A DNA stretch of 63,963 bases from CAVVVS01 sp963751355. Lineage in GTDB: Bacteria > Bacteroidota > Ignavibacteria > Ignavibacteriales > Ignavibacteriaceae. The stretch covers positions 1 through 63,963 of the forward strand of contig CAVVVS010000064.1 in NCBI GenBank assembly GCA_963751355.1. The letters are read 5' to 3'. Under the pieces are notes generated by a model that saw only the letters and a list, made by a program, of their open reading frames with translations, did no database searches and was not told where the DNA came from. The position numbers and the translations under genes were made by a program. Position 1 is the stretch's first letter. The number at the start of each line of letters is the position of its first letter. Below are positions 27,175 to 36,150 of this stretch, piece after piece.

Positions 27175-28645
27175 ACATTTCCTTCTTAAAATTCAGATCG
27201 ATTTCGGTGGGATAATTTCCTGAAAAGCAGGCGGTACAGAAATTATCCGAATTTGCTTCGGATACGGCTTCCAGCATTTCATCAATTGTCAGATATTCCA
27301 GACTATCAACACCCATGTATTCGCCAATTGCTTTAATATTCCCGTCGTACTTATTGGCAATTAATTCTTCTTTGCTGGGGAAATCCATTCCATAATAACA
27401 TGGATGCATTATAGGTGATGAAGAAATTCTTACATGAATTTCCTTTGGGTTTGCTTCTTTGATTAAATGAACTAATTGACGTGATGTGGTACCCCTAACA
27501 ATTGAATCATCAACAATTACTACTGTCCTTCCTTCCAGAACCCCTTTTACTATATTAAATTTTATTCTAACCCCAATATTTCTTTTTTCTTGACCGGGTT
27601 GAATAAATGTTCTGCCAATATAGTGACTCCTAATCAGTCCGATTTCAAGTTTTGATACGACTCCTTGTTTTTCCAATTCGGTTTGGTAACCTAAAGCAGT
27701 TGTATTTGAACTGTCAGGTACACTTATTACAATAACTTTTTCACCGTCCCGATCCTTTACGGGGTACTTTCTTGCCAGAGTTTTACCTAAACGGCGCCTC
27801 ATTTTATCAACATTATGTCCGAATATAAAACTATCCGGTCTTGAGAAATAAATATATTCAAATATGCAGTGCTTTTTAGGTGTAACTTCTCCGTTTATCC
27901 GGATTGATTTAATCTTTGTTTCATCCTGAACTTCATTATCAATAACTATAATTTCGCCGGGTTCAACTTCACGGATAAATTTAGCTGAAATAATATCGAA
28001 AGCACAAGTTTCCGATGCAACAACGAATGAATCATTTAATTTGCCTATTGAGAGCGGTCTAAATCCATGAGGATCCCTAGCTGCTATTAATTTATCATCA
28101 GTAAGTATGGTTAAAGAGTAAGCTCCTTCAAGTTTACCAAGTGCTTCCTTAATTTGATCGATCTGGTTATCTAATCGACTTCTTGCAATCAGGTGTAATA
28201 TTACCTCGGTATCACTTGTAGTTTGGAAAATAGCTCCTTCGTTAACCAGTTCATCCCGAAGCACTTTTGCATTGGTGAGATTTCCGTTATGTGAAACTGC
28301 TAGATTTCCTAAACGGTAGTTAACTACAAATGGCTGTATATTATTCCTTGATTCCGAAGAGCCTGTTGTTGAATAACGGTTATGACCAATGGCAGAGTTC
28401 CCAACCAGAACATTTTTGAATACCTTGGTATCAGAAAATACTTCCGATACTAATCCTTCCCCCTTCTGAATGTTGAAAATAGGTTTACCATTCTTATTAA
28501 AATCCTGAGAGACAATTCCGCTGGCTTCCTGTCCTCTATGTTGAAGAGCATGTAACCCGTAATACGTTTGAATTGCAGCGTTGTCAGTACCAAAAATACC
28601 AAATACTCCGCAATGACACTTTGGTTTATCAGATATTATTTCCAT
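27164..28645 (-). CDS. purF: Amidophosphoribosyltransferase
   Basis: The 493-residue enzyme makes 5-phosphoribosylamine from PRPP and glutamine, the first committed purine step. An 11-residue propeptide precedes Cys12 (CGVFGIFG), the N-terminal nucleophile, as in the Bacillus enzyme. The glutaminase domain covers about 12-240 and the PRPP site VVIVDDSIVRGTT lies near 375-387. Cys residues in KKHCIFEY, HPCYYGMD and FCTACFSG match the four ligands of a [4Fe-4S] cluster type. It leads the operon continuing with the S8 protease. The 218 bases upstream hold no recognised gene. Confidence 0.95.
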   Translation of the reverse strand: MEIISDKPKCHCGVFGIFGTDNAAIQTYYGLHALQHRGQEASGIVSQDFNKNGKPIFNIQKGEGLVSEVFSDTKVFKNVLVGNSAIGHNRYSTTGSSESRNNIQPFVVNYRLGNLAVSHNGNLTNAKVLRDELVNEGAIFQTTSDTEVILHLIARSRLDNQIDQIKEALGKLEGAYSLTILTDDKLIAARDPHGFRPLSIGKLNDSFVVASETCAFDIISAKFIREVEPGEIIVIDNEVQDETKIKSIRINGEVTPKKHCIFEYIYFSRPDSFIFGHNVDKMRRRLGKTLARKYPVKDRDGEKVIVISVPDSSNTTALGYQTELEKQGVVSKLEIGLIRSHYIGRTFIQPGQEKRNIGVRIKFNIVKGVLEGRTVVIVDDSIVRGTTSRQLVHLIKEANPKEIHVRISSSPIMHPCYYGMDFPSKEELIANKYDGNIKAIGEYMGVDSLEYLTIDEMLEAVSEANSDNFCTACFSGNYPTEIDLNFKKEMYEI

Positions 28646-28863
28646 CGAATCTTATTTTGTTTGAAATTGAAAGTAAAATTACATAATTAAATTAAGTTAT
28701 TAAAATAACAGTGACACAAATTAGAAAAAAGGTATTATTTAGTGTAAATCTATTTGAACGCGGAATAAAAGTATTTTCGGACTGTTTTTACAAGCATCAA
28801 AATAATTCAAACAATATAATGAGGCAAATTACCAAATTCTATAAAAATCACTGGTGAGTATGA

Positions 28864-31593
28864 CTACTTTAAGAGCAGTATTTTTTTTGCCAAATTAAAT
28901 CCCGAACTGCCATCCGAAGGTTTCATATTTATTTTGTAAATATAACAACCGCTCGCTAAATTTTTCCCGTTAAATTCCGAAGTATATGTACCTGGATCTT
29001 TGATTGTATTAACAAGTGTAACAATTTCTCTTCCCAAAAGGTCATAGATTTTTAATGTCACAATACTGGTTTTTGCAATCGTGTACTTTATGGTGGTCGA
29101 AGGATTAAACGGGTTGGGATAATTTTGTGATAGATTATATTCTAAAGGATTAATTTTAACTCGGGTGGTTGATGTAACTCCCGGGAAAAAATATTCCGAT
29201 GATTGACTGATAACAGCATTAAACTCAACATCATTTGCCGTACTCTCAAGCGGAAAACCCAGATTAATTAATTTTGCAATAGCCTTTGACGCACCAAACG
29301 TTCCTGTATATTCTACTCCTGCGCCTTTGTTATTTGCATATTTCATGCATAGAGAGCTACCGCCATAGCTATCAATAACATCAGGATAATTAACTTCATA
29401 GGTTTGAGCAAAATAAATATTTGTTCCCGCAAGTGCAGTACCATTAATACCGGCAACCGAATTTGAAGATGAATTGTCCTCAATGTAATTCGCTTTTAAA
29501 TAATTATTATAAAAGTATTTATCTTCAGTGCTTCCCTTATAATACAAATCCCAGCCGATTTCACTTCCGGATACAAATAAATTTCCGCCGTTTTCAAGAT
29601 AACTTTTTACTTTATTCTGTTCTACTGAATCGAAGGTTTCATCAACCGTACTTTCATCTCCTAAAATCCAATATACCGCATCATAATTATTCAAGTCTAT
29701 AGAAAAATTTATTATTTGTGAATTCTTTACAGACTCAAAGTTGATACCCAAATCAGTGAAAGCTATTCCATATACTGCAGAAAATGTGTTCCCGTTTCCT
29801 CTCCAATCCCCCGTTTCTCTATTGAATCCGTCAACAATTAATATTTTTTTGCTGCCTCCCATTTCACCTGCACCCAAAACATTCGACCAATTGCTTTCGC
29901 TGTATGAAGGAGGATTATTAAGGACACTTGCAATCCTGAAATATTCAGCGCTGCTGTCCATAGAAATCACAATGCTCATTGAATCCAAAACGGTAATATC
30001 TTTTACTAAGTTCCATTCGGTACCATCGGTTGATTTATAAAGCCGGTAACCTATAACTTTTGATGTATCACATTCCCAAGTTATTTTAACTTTTCTATTA
30101 TTTTCATTTAATACACTTATTAACTTAGGTTGATTAAATGAATAATCATTAACCATCCCGTTGTAATATCGCGGAGTATAAGAGGTTAAATCGGATGGTT
30201 TGTAAGTCCAATAAGAGACATCCCAATTTCGTGCAGAAGATTCAACCACACGTAAGGCACCTCCGGAAGTTTTATCAATAAATAGTCTTACATGTCCAAT
30301 TTTGTGGATAGCGTCTCCGGGTTTTATATCATCCCAACTTGAATATTGAGTAGTAATCGAAGGCATATCGCGTGTAGATGATTGGTAGCTTAGCTGCCAG
30401 CACCGGCTTACAAAACCAGAACAATCCACACCTACGGAATAGTTTGAAACACCTGCAGTATTAATATCACCTGCATATTTCCCGCTGTTCAAACCGGATT
30501 TAAATTGCGATAATGTATTAAATCCGCCCCATCTATATGGTATTCTTGCATTCTCCCCGACAATTAACCAGTTAGGTGTCCTAACTACATCACCATCGGG
30601 ACCAGTAACATTAGTAGGTGAAAGGTTGTTTGACTTACATGTATACTTGTATAGCACATAACTTTCACCTATTCTTAAAGCATATGATCTGCTCGCGGAT
30701 TGGAGCCCGGTTACTTTATTTAACCCGTTTTTAGCTTCTTTTGTCGGAGTTAAATTATTATAATTTAATTCATAATTATATTCTGGTGGGTAGGAGATTT
30801 TTGAACTGGAATAATTAGTCAATCCCCTCCATTTAACAACGCTTATTTTATCTTCATCCGCAATTAATTGGTATAAATTTCCTTCAGCATCAATTTGAAA
30901 TTCTTTCACCATATATAAATATTTTATGGACGGTATTTCCAGGATAGAGCGTATTTTTCCTTCGTTTGAGATTGTGTAAACTTCCCTTTTAACTTTTAAC
31001 GGGATTTCCGAAAGATATGATTCGGTAAGTATGAAAGAATTGCCCGAAGCGTCGATACCAATTAATTCCGCAAATACAAGATTCGAAAGATTATTAAAAA
31101 CAAAATTTTTATTGAAACCGGGTATTTCATACCGGAGAATGAGTTCATTCCTGCTTTTTACATTTATAATTATTTTATCATTCTCTGCATCTGTCAGAAT
31201 TCCGCCGTTATCCGCAAAAATGTTCTCTTTATTGAATAAAAATGATTTTTTTAATGTTATATTTTCTTCGTTTGATGAACTGTAATTTTTATTTAATAAC
31301 ACATTCCGTTGTTTAGTCCCTGCAATAAAATCTTTACCAATTTTAATTTTACTGTTCGATTTTTGTAATTGGTTACCAGTTATATGATAAACAACATGAG
31401 AATCAAAATCCTGAATCCAAATATTATTGTTCTCAACATCGAAGGAAGAAACAGCATATATTCCGGAGTTCTCAATTCTTAAATGAACGGGAAGTTCAGA
31501 ATATTTTTTTTCAATTAACTTAGTAAATACAGTTTGACCGAAGGATACATTAAATATCAAAAGGCTAAAAAAAATAAGAAGAATATTTCTCAT
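28864..31593 (-). CDS. Secreted C40-like (NlpC/P60-type) peptidase with FN3, GATase-like and T9SS domains
   Basis: A 909-residue exported protein with a signal peptide (1-19, ending VSFGQ). A C40-like papain-fold domain spans about 340-480: IPYRWGGFN, catalytic Cys near 390 in GVDCSGFVSRCW and His near 433 in IGHVRLFID. A fibronectin III domain follows (about 485-560), then a glutamine-amidotransferase-like fold (about 580-790; SGSEIGWDLY) of the kind seen next to secreted bacterial hydrolases. The C-terminus is a type IX sorting domain with NYPNPFNPSTTIKYTI. AGGGG precedes the ATG. Likely a surface or secreted cell-wall or peptide hydrolase; the substrate is unknown. Confidence 0.85.
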   Translation of the reverse strand: MRNILLIFFSLLIFNVSFGQTVFTKLIEKKYSELPVHLRIENSGIYAVSSFDVENNNIWIQDFDSHVVYHITGNQLQKSNSKIKIGKDFIAGTKQRNVLLNKNYSSSNEENITLKKSFLFNKENIFADNGGILTDAENDKIIINVKSRNELILRYEIPGFNKNFVFNNLSNLVFAELIGIDASGNSFILTESYLSEIPLKVKREVYTISNEGKIRSILEIPSIKYLYMVKEFQIDAEGNLYQLIADEDKISVVKWRGLTNYSSSKISYPPEYNYELNYNNLTPTKEAKNGLNKVTGLQSASRSYALRIGESYVLYKYTCKSNNLSPTNVTGPDGDVVRTPNWLIVGENARIPYRWGGFNTLSQFKSGLNSGKYAGDINTAGVSNYSVGVDCSGFVSRCWQLSYQSSTRDMPSITTQYSSWDDIKPGDAIHKIGHVRLFIDKTSGGALRVVESSARNWDVSYWTYKPSDLTSYTPRYYNGMVNDYSFNQPKLISVLNENNRKVKITWECDTSKVIGYRLYKSTDGTEWNLVKDITVLDSMSIVISMDSSAEYFRIASVLNNPPSYSESNWSNVLGAGEMGGSKKILIVDGFNRETGDWRGNGNTFSAVYGIAFTDLGINFESVKNSQIINFSIDLNNYDAVYWILGDESTVDETFDSVEQNKVKSYLENGGNLFVSGSEIGWDLYYKGSTEDKYFYNNYLKANYIEDNSSSNSVAGINGTALAGTNIYFAQTYEVNYPDVIDSYGGSSLCMKYANNKGAGVEYTGTFGASKAIAKLINLGFPLESTANDVEFNAVISQSSEYFFPGVTSTTRVKINPLEYNLSQNYPNPFNPSTTIKYTIAKTSIVTLKIYDLLGREIVTLVNTIKDPGTYTSEFNGKNLASGCYIYKINMKPSDGSSGFNLAKKILLLK

Positions 31594-31672
31594 AAAAATC
31601 CCCTAAAATCAAATTAAATTGCGTTCCTGCCTACTCCTGAGAACAATACAAGATAATTTAAAATAAAATTAT

Positions 31673-32215
31673 TCATGGTATATATTTTTCTTGTATTTCC
31701 GTAATGACGTTATTCACTATTTCAAATTTATAGAGTTTATGTCTAAATCTTTCAAAATCTTTTTGATTAAGCAGAGTTAAAAACTTATGAATTGTGATTT
31801 CTTGATTAAAATTATAGTTCCCCTCACTATTATGTGTTAAAGTTTGCATTATTACTTTTGCAGAATCAGAAATCTTAACTGTAATCGAATCTATTGTACT
31901 ATTTCGAATATAATACCCGCCGGGCAAACCGGGATCACTCACTTTATTTAATTCATTATCCTCTTTAATCGCTTTTTGAGCAGACTCTCCCTCAAGCCAT
32001 TGGACAGTATCGATAGTTATATGACTCGAACCATTTTTAGTAAAAGAAGTTTCAATATACCCCAAGCAATTGATATTAGTGATGCTTGAATTTTGTGTAG
32101 TATTAGTATTTGGTCTTTTGTGTTGTTCTTTATTTCTGTTACAGCCGTAGATGAATAATGCGGAAATAATAAAAATCAGAATGGTTTTGAAATTATTCAT
32201 TGTTCGGTTTTTCAA
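31673..32215 (-). CDS. Putative lipoprotein of unknown function
   Basis: A 180-residue protein with a lipoprotein signal: hydrophobic residues 11-22 followed by the lipobox-like IYGC, giving a lipidated Cys near residue 25. The mature part contains WLEGESAQKAIKEDNEL and GGYYIRNSTIDS, a pairing that resembles a domain found in small exported proteins of other phyla (an acidic EGxxA helix followed by YYIRN). TTG at 32215 is chosen because AAGGGGA lies eight bases upstream; the ATG five codons later would be too far. A TATATTTG box lies upstream. Function unknown. Confidence 0.7.
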   Translation of the reverse strand: MKNRTMNNFKTILIFIISALFIYGCNRNKEQHKRPNTNTTQNSSITNINCLGYIETSFTKNGSSHITIDTVQWLEGESAQKAIKEDNELNKVSDPGLPGGYYIRNSTIDSITVKISDSAKVIMQTLTHNSEGNYNFNQEITIHKFLTLLNQKDFERFRHKLYKFEIVNNVITEIQEKYIP

Positions 32216-32256
32216 GAAAAGTTCCCCTTAATATATTTGTACATAGATTTCGATAA

Positions 32257-32264
32257 CAAATATA
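32257..32264 (-). promoter_or_regulatory. Candidate -7 box for the lipoprotein gene
   Basis: The minus strand reads TATATTTG, matching TAnnTTTG, about 42 bases before the start codon. No clear TTG element is seen at -33, so only half of the promoter is supported. Confidence 0.3.
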
Positions 32265-32396
32265 GTGGATAATTCCGACATGTAAAATTGGTAATAGCAA
32301 TAAGGCTCCATATTAAGTGCTAATTTCAACAACAGCATGTATTAAAGGGAGTAAAAGGTTTTCTTATTTATACTACTTGTCTTGCCCCCTTATTAA

Positions 32397-32636
32397 TTCT
32401 CTGATGTCAGCACCATTATAAGTTATGAACTGGAAACAGTCGATACGGAAATGCAGCTTTATGCGAGATCTCAAAATGACGAAGACTTTCCTTCTGCTGA
32501 AATGTTCAAATCATTCCATAGAAAAAAGATGTTAGCTAAACCCGAAGAAGTGGCTTTTGATATTGTTAGCATACTTGAAAATAATTGGGATGGATCATTT
32601 ATTGAATTATTTGGTCTGCCGAAAAGTGATTTTTAA
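32397..32636 (+). pseudogene. C-terminal relic of a short-chain dehydrogenase
   Basis: This open stretch encodes ETVDTEMQLYARS, then an acidic linker, then KKMLAKPEEVAFDIVSIL. That is the typical ending of a classical SDR (PGxVDTxM ... LxxPEEVAxxI). Residues that would give PG before VDT are changed to ET. The Rossmann fold, the catalytic Ser-Tyr-Lys and any start region are missing upstream, where stop codons appear (TAA at 32394). I therefore read it as the tail of a deleted SDR gene rather than a 61-residue protein starting at 32451. Confidence 0.6.
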
Positions 32637-32923
32637 TTCTATCCAAAAATTTTAGGTGCAATATTATGCGAAATCGGAATATCATTGATTATCGAGTATA
32701 AAAGAAAGGGTGAATTTATTGGTTTTGGATTAGGAAGTGCAAGGGGATTGTTTTATTCATCTGGCTGGTCTCCGGAAGAATGGTTTTACCCATTCAAGGT
32801 TATATTATATTATGGTTTCTTGATATTCTGCTTTTTGGTATTAGTTTTTTTGAACTAATAGTTTACCAAAGAACAGAAAGGCTTGATAAAAGATTAGAAA
32901 TTTTCTTGAATTCAAAATTGTAA
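32637..32923 (+). pseudogene. Frameshifted relic of a small membrane protein
   Basis: Directly behind the SDR relic and in the same frame, 32637-32858 encodes ILGAILCEIGISLIIEYKRK and SSGWSPEEWFYPFK. A second frame, joined near 32803-32815, continues with a hydrophobic helix and ends ERLDKRLEIFLNSKL before TAA at 32921. Together they look like one membrane protein split by a frameshift, with no start codon. Family unknown. The remaining bases to 33039 show nothing. Confidence 0.4.
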
Positions 32924-33039
32924 TCCAATAAAACAAAATCGTTGTTTCAATAATTCATATTAACTACTGTTTAATGGATTGCTCAATTTGTCTAACAGAT
33001 CGGCAATTTTCGGCAAATGATTTAAAGGAATTTATAAAA

Positions 33040-34224
33040 TCATGGTTTTAATTTTATAAATTCTTTTAAATCTGAATTTAGTATCCACTCAAGTTCTGCA
33101 AAGTTTTCACTATTTGTCTCGGTAAATAAAAATCCGAAAACATTATATTCGCTAAAATTTGTTTTCCTTAATTCGAGTGGATTTGAAAATTTAGAGAGCA
33201 ATTTATCATAATCAAAATCCTTTATCCTTTCTTTCCGGTATCCTGTAGAATTATCAAGGACGATTATAGTGTAAAACTTACCGGCTTTGTCTTTTAATAT
33301 CTCATCCCATTTTGGAATTTTATCCAGCAAATAATACTCGTATGAATTTATACCGAATGCGTAAAAAGTCATATCAGCGGTAGTGCACCAACCTCCGAAC
33401 CGCATAGGATTTATTTCAATTGGTGCAAGTTCGCCAGATTCATCTATCCTCACCTCGACATGCAGGGGAAAGTTTTTTAGTCCCGTTAGATTTCCGATAT
33501 CCTTAAGAAATGTTGTAAATCTCTTTAGTTTTTGCTCGATAATTTCTTTTGATGTTACATAGACCCGGTCTCTGACGTCTTTATCAGAAGAAAACAAGTG
33601 TTTCAGAATATTTAAAACTACCGGCACACCGTCACTATTAAAATAAGCGTCAAAAGCATACTCATCACCTTTTATAAATTCTTCAATAATAAATTTATTG
33701 GTGTCTAATACAACTTCGGGATATAATTTTTCTAAATGCTTTATCTCATTTTTAATTATTTCTTTAGTGCTTCCCCAATCTTCTTCATTAACAATTGTAT
33801 GAACCCCCATACTGAAGAATCCTATCGAAGGTTTAATTACGAAAGGTTTAGGAAGATCATCTACAGAAATATTATCCAATTCATCTATATGAACTTCCTT
33901 ATAAAAAAATCCCGGATAAATATTTTGTAGTAATTTTCTGAATCTAACTTTATCTTTAAATAAGTTTATCTGATCCGGCAGGTTTGTGAATGCAAGGTTC
34001 TTCGTTATCCAATCAATAGAATTTTCCGAATTGGTGTAAATTCTAATACCGGGATCATTTTTAAGATTTTTTAGGAATAATTTCTCATCAATAAAATTAA
34101 TATTCTCTATTAAACTAACTTCTTTTATTGCTTCGGTTTTAACAACCGGGAAGTGATTAAATTTGATTGTTTCCTGCAAAAAGCTTGAAACATAAGGTTT
34201 GTCTAAAATTATCATTAAATCCAT
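33040..34224 (-). CDS. ATP-grasp domain protein
   Basis: A 394-residue protein with ATP-grasp features: a pre-ATP-grasp Rossmann-like N-terminus (1-90), KPFVIKPSIGFFSMGVHTI (about 138-156) as the ATP-binding glycine loop and lysines, FIIEEFIKGDEYAFDAYF (about 188-205) and the metal-binding PIEINPMRFGG (about 280-290). Family members ligate a carboxylate to an amine or thiol. The closest style is the uncharacterised carbamoyl-phosphate-synthase-like group, so a peptide-bond-type ligase is inferred without a known substrate. It stands alone, between gene relics and tRNA-Pro. Confidence 0.75.
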   Translation of the reverse strand: MDLMIILDKPYVSSFLQETIKFNHFPVVKTEAIKEVSLIENINFIDEKLFLKNLKNDPGIRIYTNSENSIDWITKNLAFTNLPDQINLFKDKVRFRKLLQNIYPGFFYKEVHIDELDNISVDDLPKPFVIKPSIGFFSMGVHTIVNEEDWGSTKEIIKNEIKHLEKLYPEVVLDTNKFIIEEFIKGDEYAFDAYFNSDGVPVVLNILKHLFSSDKDVRDRVYVTSKEIIEQKLKRFTTFLKDIGNLTGLKNFPLHVEVRIDESGELAPIEINPMRFGGWCTTADMTFYAFGINSYEYYLLDKIPKWDEILKDKAGKFYTIIVLDNSTGYRKERIKDFDYDKLLSKFSNPLELRKTNFSEYNVFGFLFTETNSENFAELEWILNSDLKEFIKLKP

Positions 34225-34420
34225 TCCGAAAATTAAATATCCAGTTTCAATAATCTAATTTACCAATTATTCTAAACTTTTGAGTGAAGTATTTTGGCAG
34301 GAGTAAAAGATTTAATTATCTCAATTCGTTAATTTACAATTAATTAAAGGGAATTATCTACTGATTAAATTATTTAATTATCTTGATTTCATAAGATAAA
34401 TAAGCATTTTTAAAATGAAT

Positions 34421-34448
34421 AAGCCCAATTAAAAAATAAACCGGGCTT
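34421..34448 (-). terminator. Candidate terminator behind tRNA-Pro
   Basis: On the minus strand AAGCCC and GGGCTT form a 6-bp stem around a long AT-rich loop, starting eight bases after the tRNA 3' end. The following T run is weak, so the call is tentative. Confidence 0.4.
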
Positions 34449-34455
34449 TTCTAAG

Positions 34456-34529
34456 TCGGAACGGCGGGATTTGAACCCGCGACCACCTGAACCCCATTCA
34501 GGTACGCTACCGGGCTGCGCCACGTTCCG
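34456..34529 (-). tRNA. tRNA-Pro (anticodon GGG)
   Basis: The minus strand folds as a complete cloverleaf: 7-bp acceptor stem CGGAACG / CGTTCCG, D arm closed by GCGC and GCGT, anticodon stem CCTGA / TCAGG with loop ATGGGGT (anticodon GGG, G37), and T arm GCGGG-TTCAAAT-CCCGC. C1-G72 and discriminator A73 are the usual bacterial tRNA-Pro identity elements. CCA is not encoded. Six bases separate the 5' end from the stop codon of the MerR-family gene, so the tRNA may be processed from a longer transcript. Confidence 0.95.
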
Positions 34530-34535
34530 AAAATT

Positions 34536-34934
34536 TTATAATTTTGATACTATAAGTTCTAAAATACTTTTGATATCTTCAAGGTCTTTCTTAAGAGAGG
34601 GCTTTTCTTTTTTAGCTTCCGGCTGATAATTTTCTTTATTATTAACCTTATCTACTTCAAAATCATTCTGCTGCAATACATTATCTGTAGAATAATTATC
34701 TAAAATTTTTTTCGCACCTTCAATTGTATATTTCCTATCGCGCAGTAGGCTTTTAATGTGAAGAATTAATTTGATGTCCTTATTAGTGTATATTCTGTTG
34801 CCTGCTCTATTCTTCTGAGGTTTTAATCCCTCGAATTCCGTCTCCCAATACCGGAGAACATACTGTTCAACATCAGTAATTCTACTTACTTCGCTGATGG
34901 AATAATAAAGCTTTTTAATAGAAAGATCTTTCAT
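34536..34934 (-). CDS. MerR-family transcriptional regulator
   Basis: A 132-residue DNA-binding protein. The winged-helix MerR head spans about residues 8-78: YYSISEVSRITDVEQYVLRY, WETEFEGLKPQKNRAGNRIY and a following helix LILHIKSLLRDRKYT. The rest is a short linker rich in Asn and Lys and a C-terminal helix that could dimerise. There is no ligand-binding domain or Cys pair for metals, so the signal is unknown; similar short MerR proteins of this phylum are often annotated only by the head. It directly precedes tRNA-Pro. Confidence 0.85.
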   Translation of the reverse strand: MKDLSIKKLYYSISEVSRITDVEQYVLRYWETEFEGLKPQKNRAGNRIYTNKDIKLILHIKSLLRDRKYTIEGAKKILDNYSTDNVLQQNDFEVDKVNNKENYQPEAKKEKPSLKKDLEDIKSILELIVSKL

Positions 34935-35026
34935 GGCATCTTAAATTATTTTTAAGGAAAGATAACTAATTGAATTTTTAAAAACAATATCCTACGACGA
35001 AAATGAAAAACTGCTTTAACTAATTA

Positions 35027-35710
35027 TTATAAACTATTTTCTTTAATGACAATATCTATCAATTCCTGAATATCGCTCAACTCATATTCCGCGTTATGCT
35101 CTTTTGTATTAAAAGTATCACCGTATCGCGCAAAAGCTGTTTTCATTCCAACTTTTCTAGCTCCCTCGATATCACGTTCAGCCCAATCCCCTACCATAAG
35201 AGCTTGTTCGGGCTTCAAATCCATTTTTTTCATTATCATTAAAAACGGTGCGGAATTTGGTTTTCGTTCGCCTGTGTCTTCAAAAGTTACCACTTCATCA
35301 AACATATGGTGAAAATTCAAATAAGCTAGCCTTAGCCATGCTTCTTTTACAGGAGCATCGGAAAGAATACCCATTTTTATTCCCATCTTCATTAACTGAT
35401 GAAGGGTTGGATAAACATGTGGATATGGAATTAAAGACGCTTCTCTCGCTTTCCTGTAAGCAACTATGCCTGCGGACAAGATTTTGTAGTCTATTTTTTT
35501 CAAAACTCTTGTCAAGAAAACATCAAATACCTGTTGATATTCGATCCCCTGCTCATGATATATTTCGTCAATAATCTTATTTGCTTCCGCATAAGTCACA
35601 TTTAAACCGGAATCTATCATAGCAGGTATAGCCTCTTCAATGGCCCTTCTCTTCATTTTCATGAAATCAACAAGTGTATTGTCCAGGTCAAAGACAATTG
35701 CTTTTATCAA
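35027..35710 (-). CDS. HAD-superfamily hydrolase
   Basis: A 227-residue HAD phosphatase with the nucleophile motif FDLDNTLVDF (Asp8 and Asp10), a helical cap (about 18-90), motif II ILSDAPVK (about 116), a KPNSAPF motif III and the acidic motif IV VGDWAERDIEGA (about 172-183). The type matches subfamily IA phosphoglycolate-phosphatase-like enzymes. The substrate is not readable. It overlaps aroQ by four bases as the last gene of a four-gene chain. Confidence 0.88.
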   Translation of the reverse strand: MIKAIVFDLDNTLVDFMKMKRRAIEEAIPAMIDSGLNVTYAEANKIIDEIYHEQGIEYQQVFDVFLTRVLKKIDYKILSAGIVAYRKAREASLIPYPHVYPTLHQLMKMGIKMGILSDAPVKEAWLRLAYLNFHHMFDEVVTFEDTGERKPNSAPFLMIMKKMDLKPEQALMVGDWAERDIEGARKVGMKTAFARYGDTFNTKEHNAEYELSDIQELIDIVIKENSL

Positions 35711-36150
35711 GCAGTACCTCCGTTACGTTTATTTTTATGCAAAAGTAAAAATACAGCCGCACTATATCCATTTTCCTTAAATCCAGATATGTAACCATCG
35801 CATGCAGTTGCTGTAATAAGTGTTTGTCTGAAGCCTTCTCTATTTGCTAAATGTGAGAGATGTACTTCTATTTTGGGTAATTTACATTCGGCTAAAGCAT
35901 CCCTTATTGCAACTGATGTGTGGGCGTATCCACCGGGATTTATTATTATCCCTGCAAACTCATTTTTAGCAGATTGAATTTTACCGATTATTTCTCCTTC
36001 ATGATTGGACTGAAAAAAGACAAATTCATCATCCGGATATTCTTCATTCAATTTTGTTTCGATATTTTCAAGAGTTAAAGTACCGTATTGGTTTTTATCT
36101 CTTTTTCCCAAGAGATTTAAATTTGGTCCGTTAATAATTAGTATTTTCAT
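35707..36150 (-). CDS. aroQ: Type II 3-dehydroquinate dehydratase
   Basis: The 147-residue enzyme dehydrates 3-dehydroquinate to 3-dehydroshikimate in the shikimate pathway. The flexible lid and catalytic region NGPNLNLLGKRDKNQYG starts at residue 7 with the catalytic Tyr at 22. Later motifs are NPGGYAHTSVAIRDAL and EVHLSHLANREGFR. Full length for the dodecameric type II family. Starts by ATGA overlap with the small gene upstream and ends by ATGA overlap with the HAD hydrolase, so these are translationally coupled. Confidence 0.95.
   Translation of the reverse strand: MKILIINGPNLNLLGKRDKNQYGTLTLENIETKLNEEYPDDEFVFFQSNHEGEIIGKIQSAKNEFAGIIINPGGYAHTSVAIRDALAECKLPKIEVHLSHLANREGFRQTLITATACDGYISGFKENGYSAAVFLLLHKNKRNGGTA

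Noticed and set aside
32451..32636. 61-residue gene starting at ATG 32451
   Set aside because: The frame is open upstream and matches the tail of a short-chain dehydrogenase; the ATG corresponds to an internal Met of that protein.
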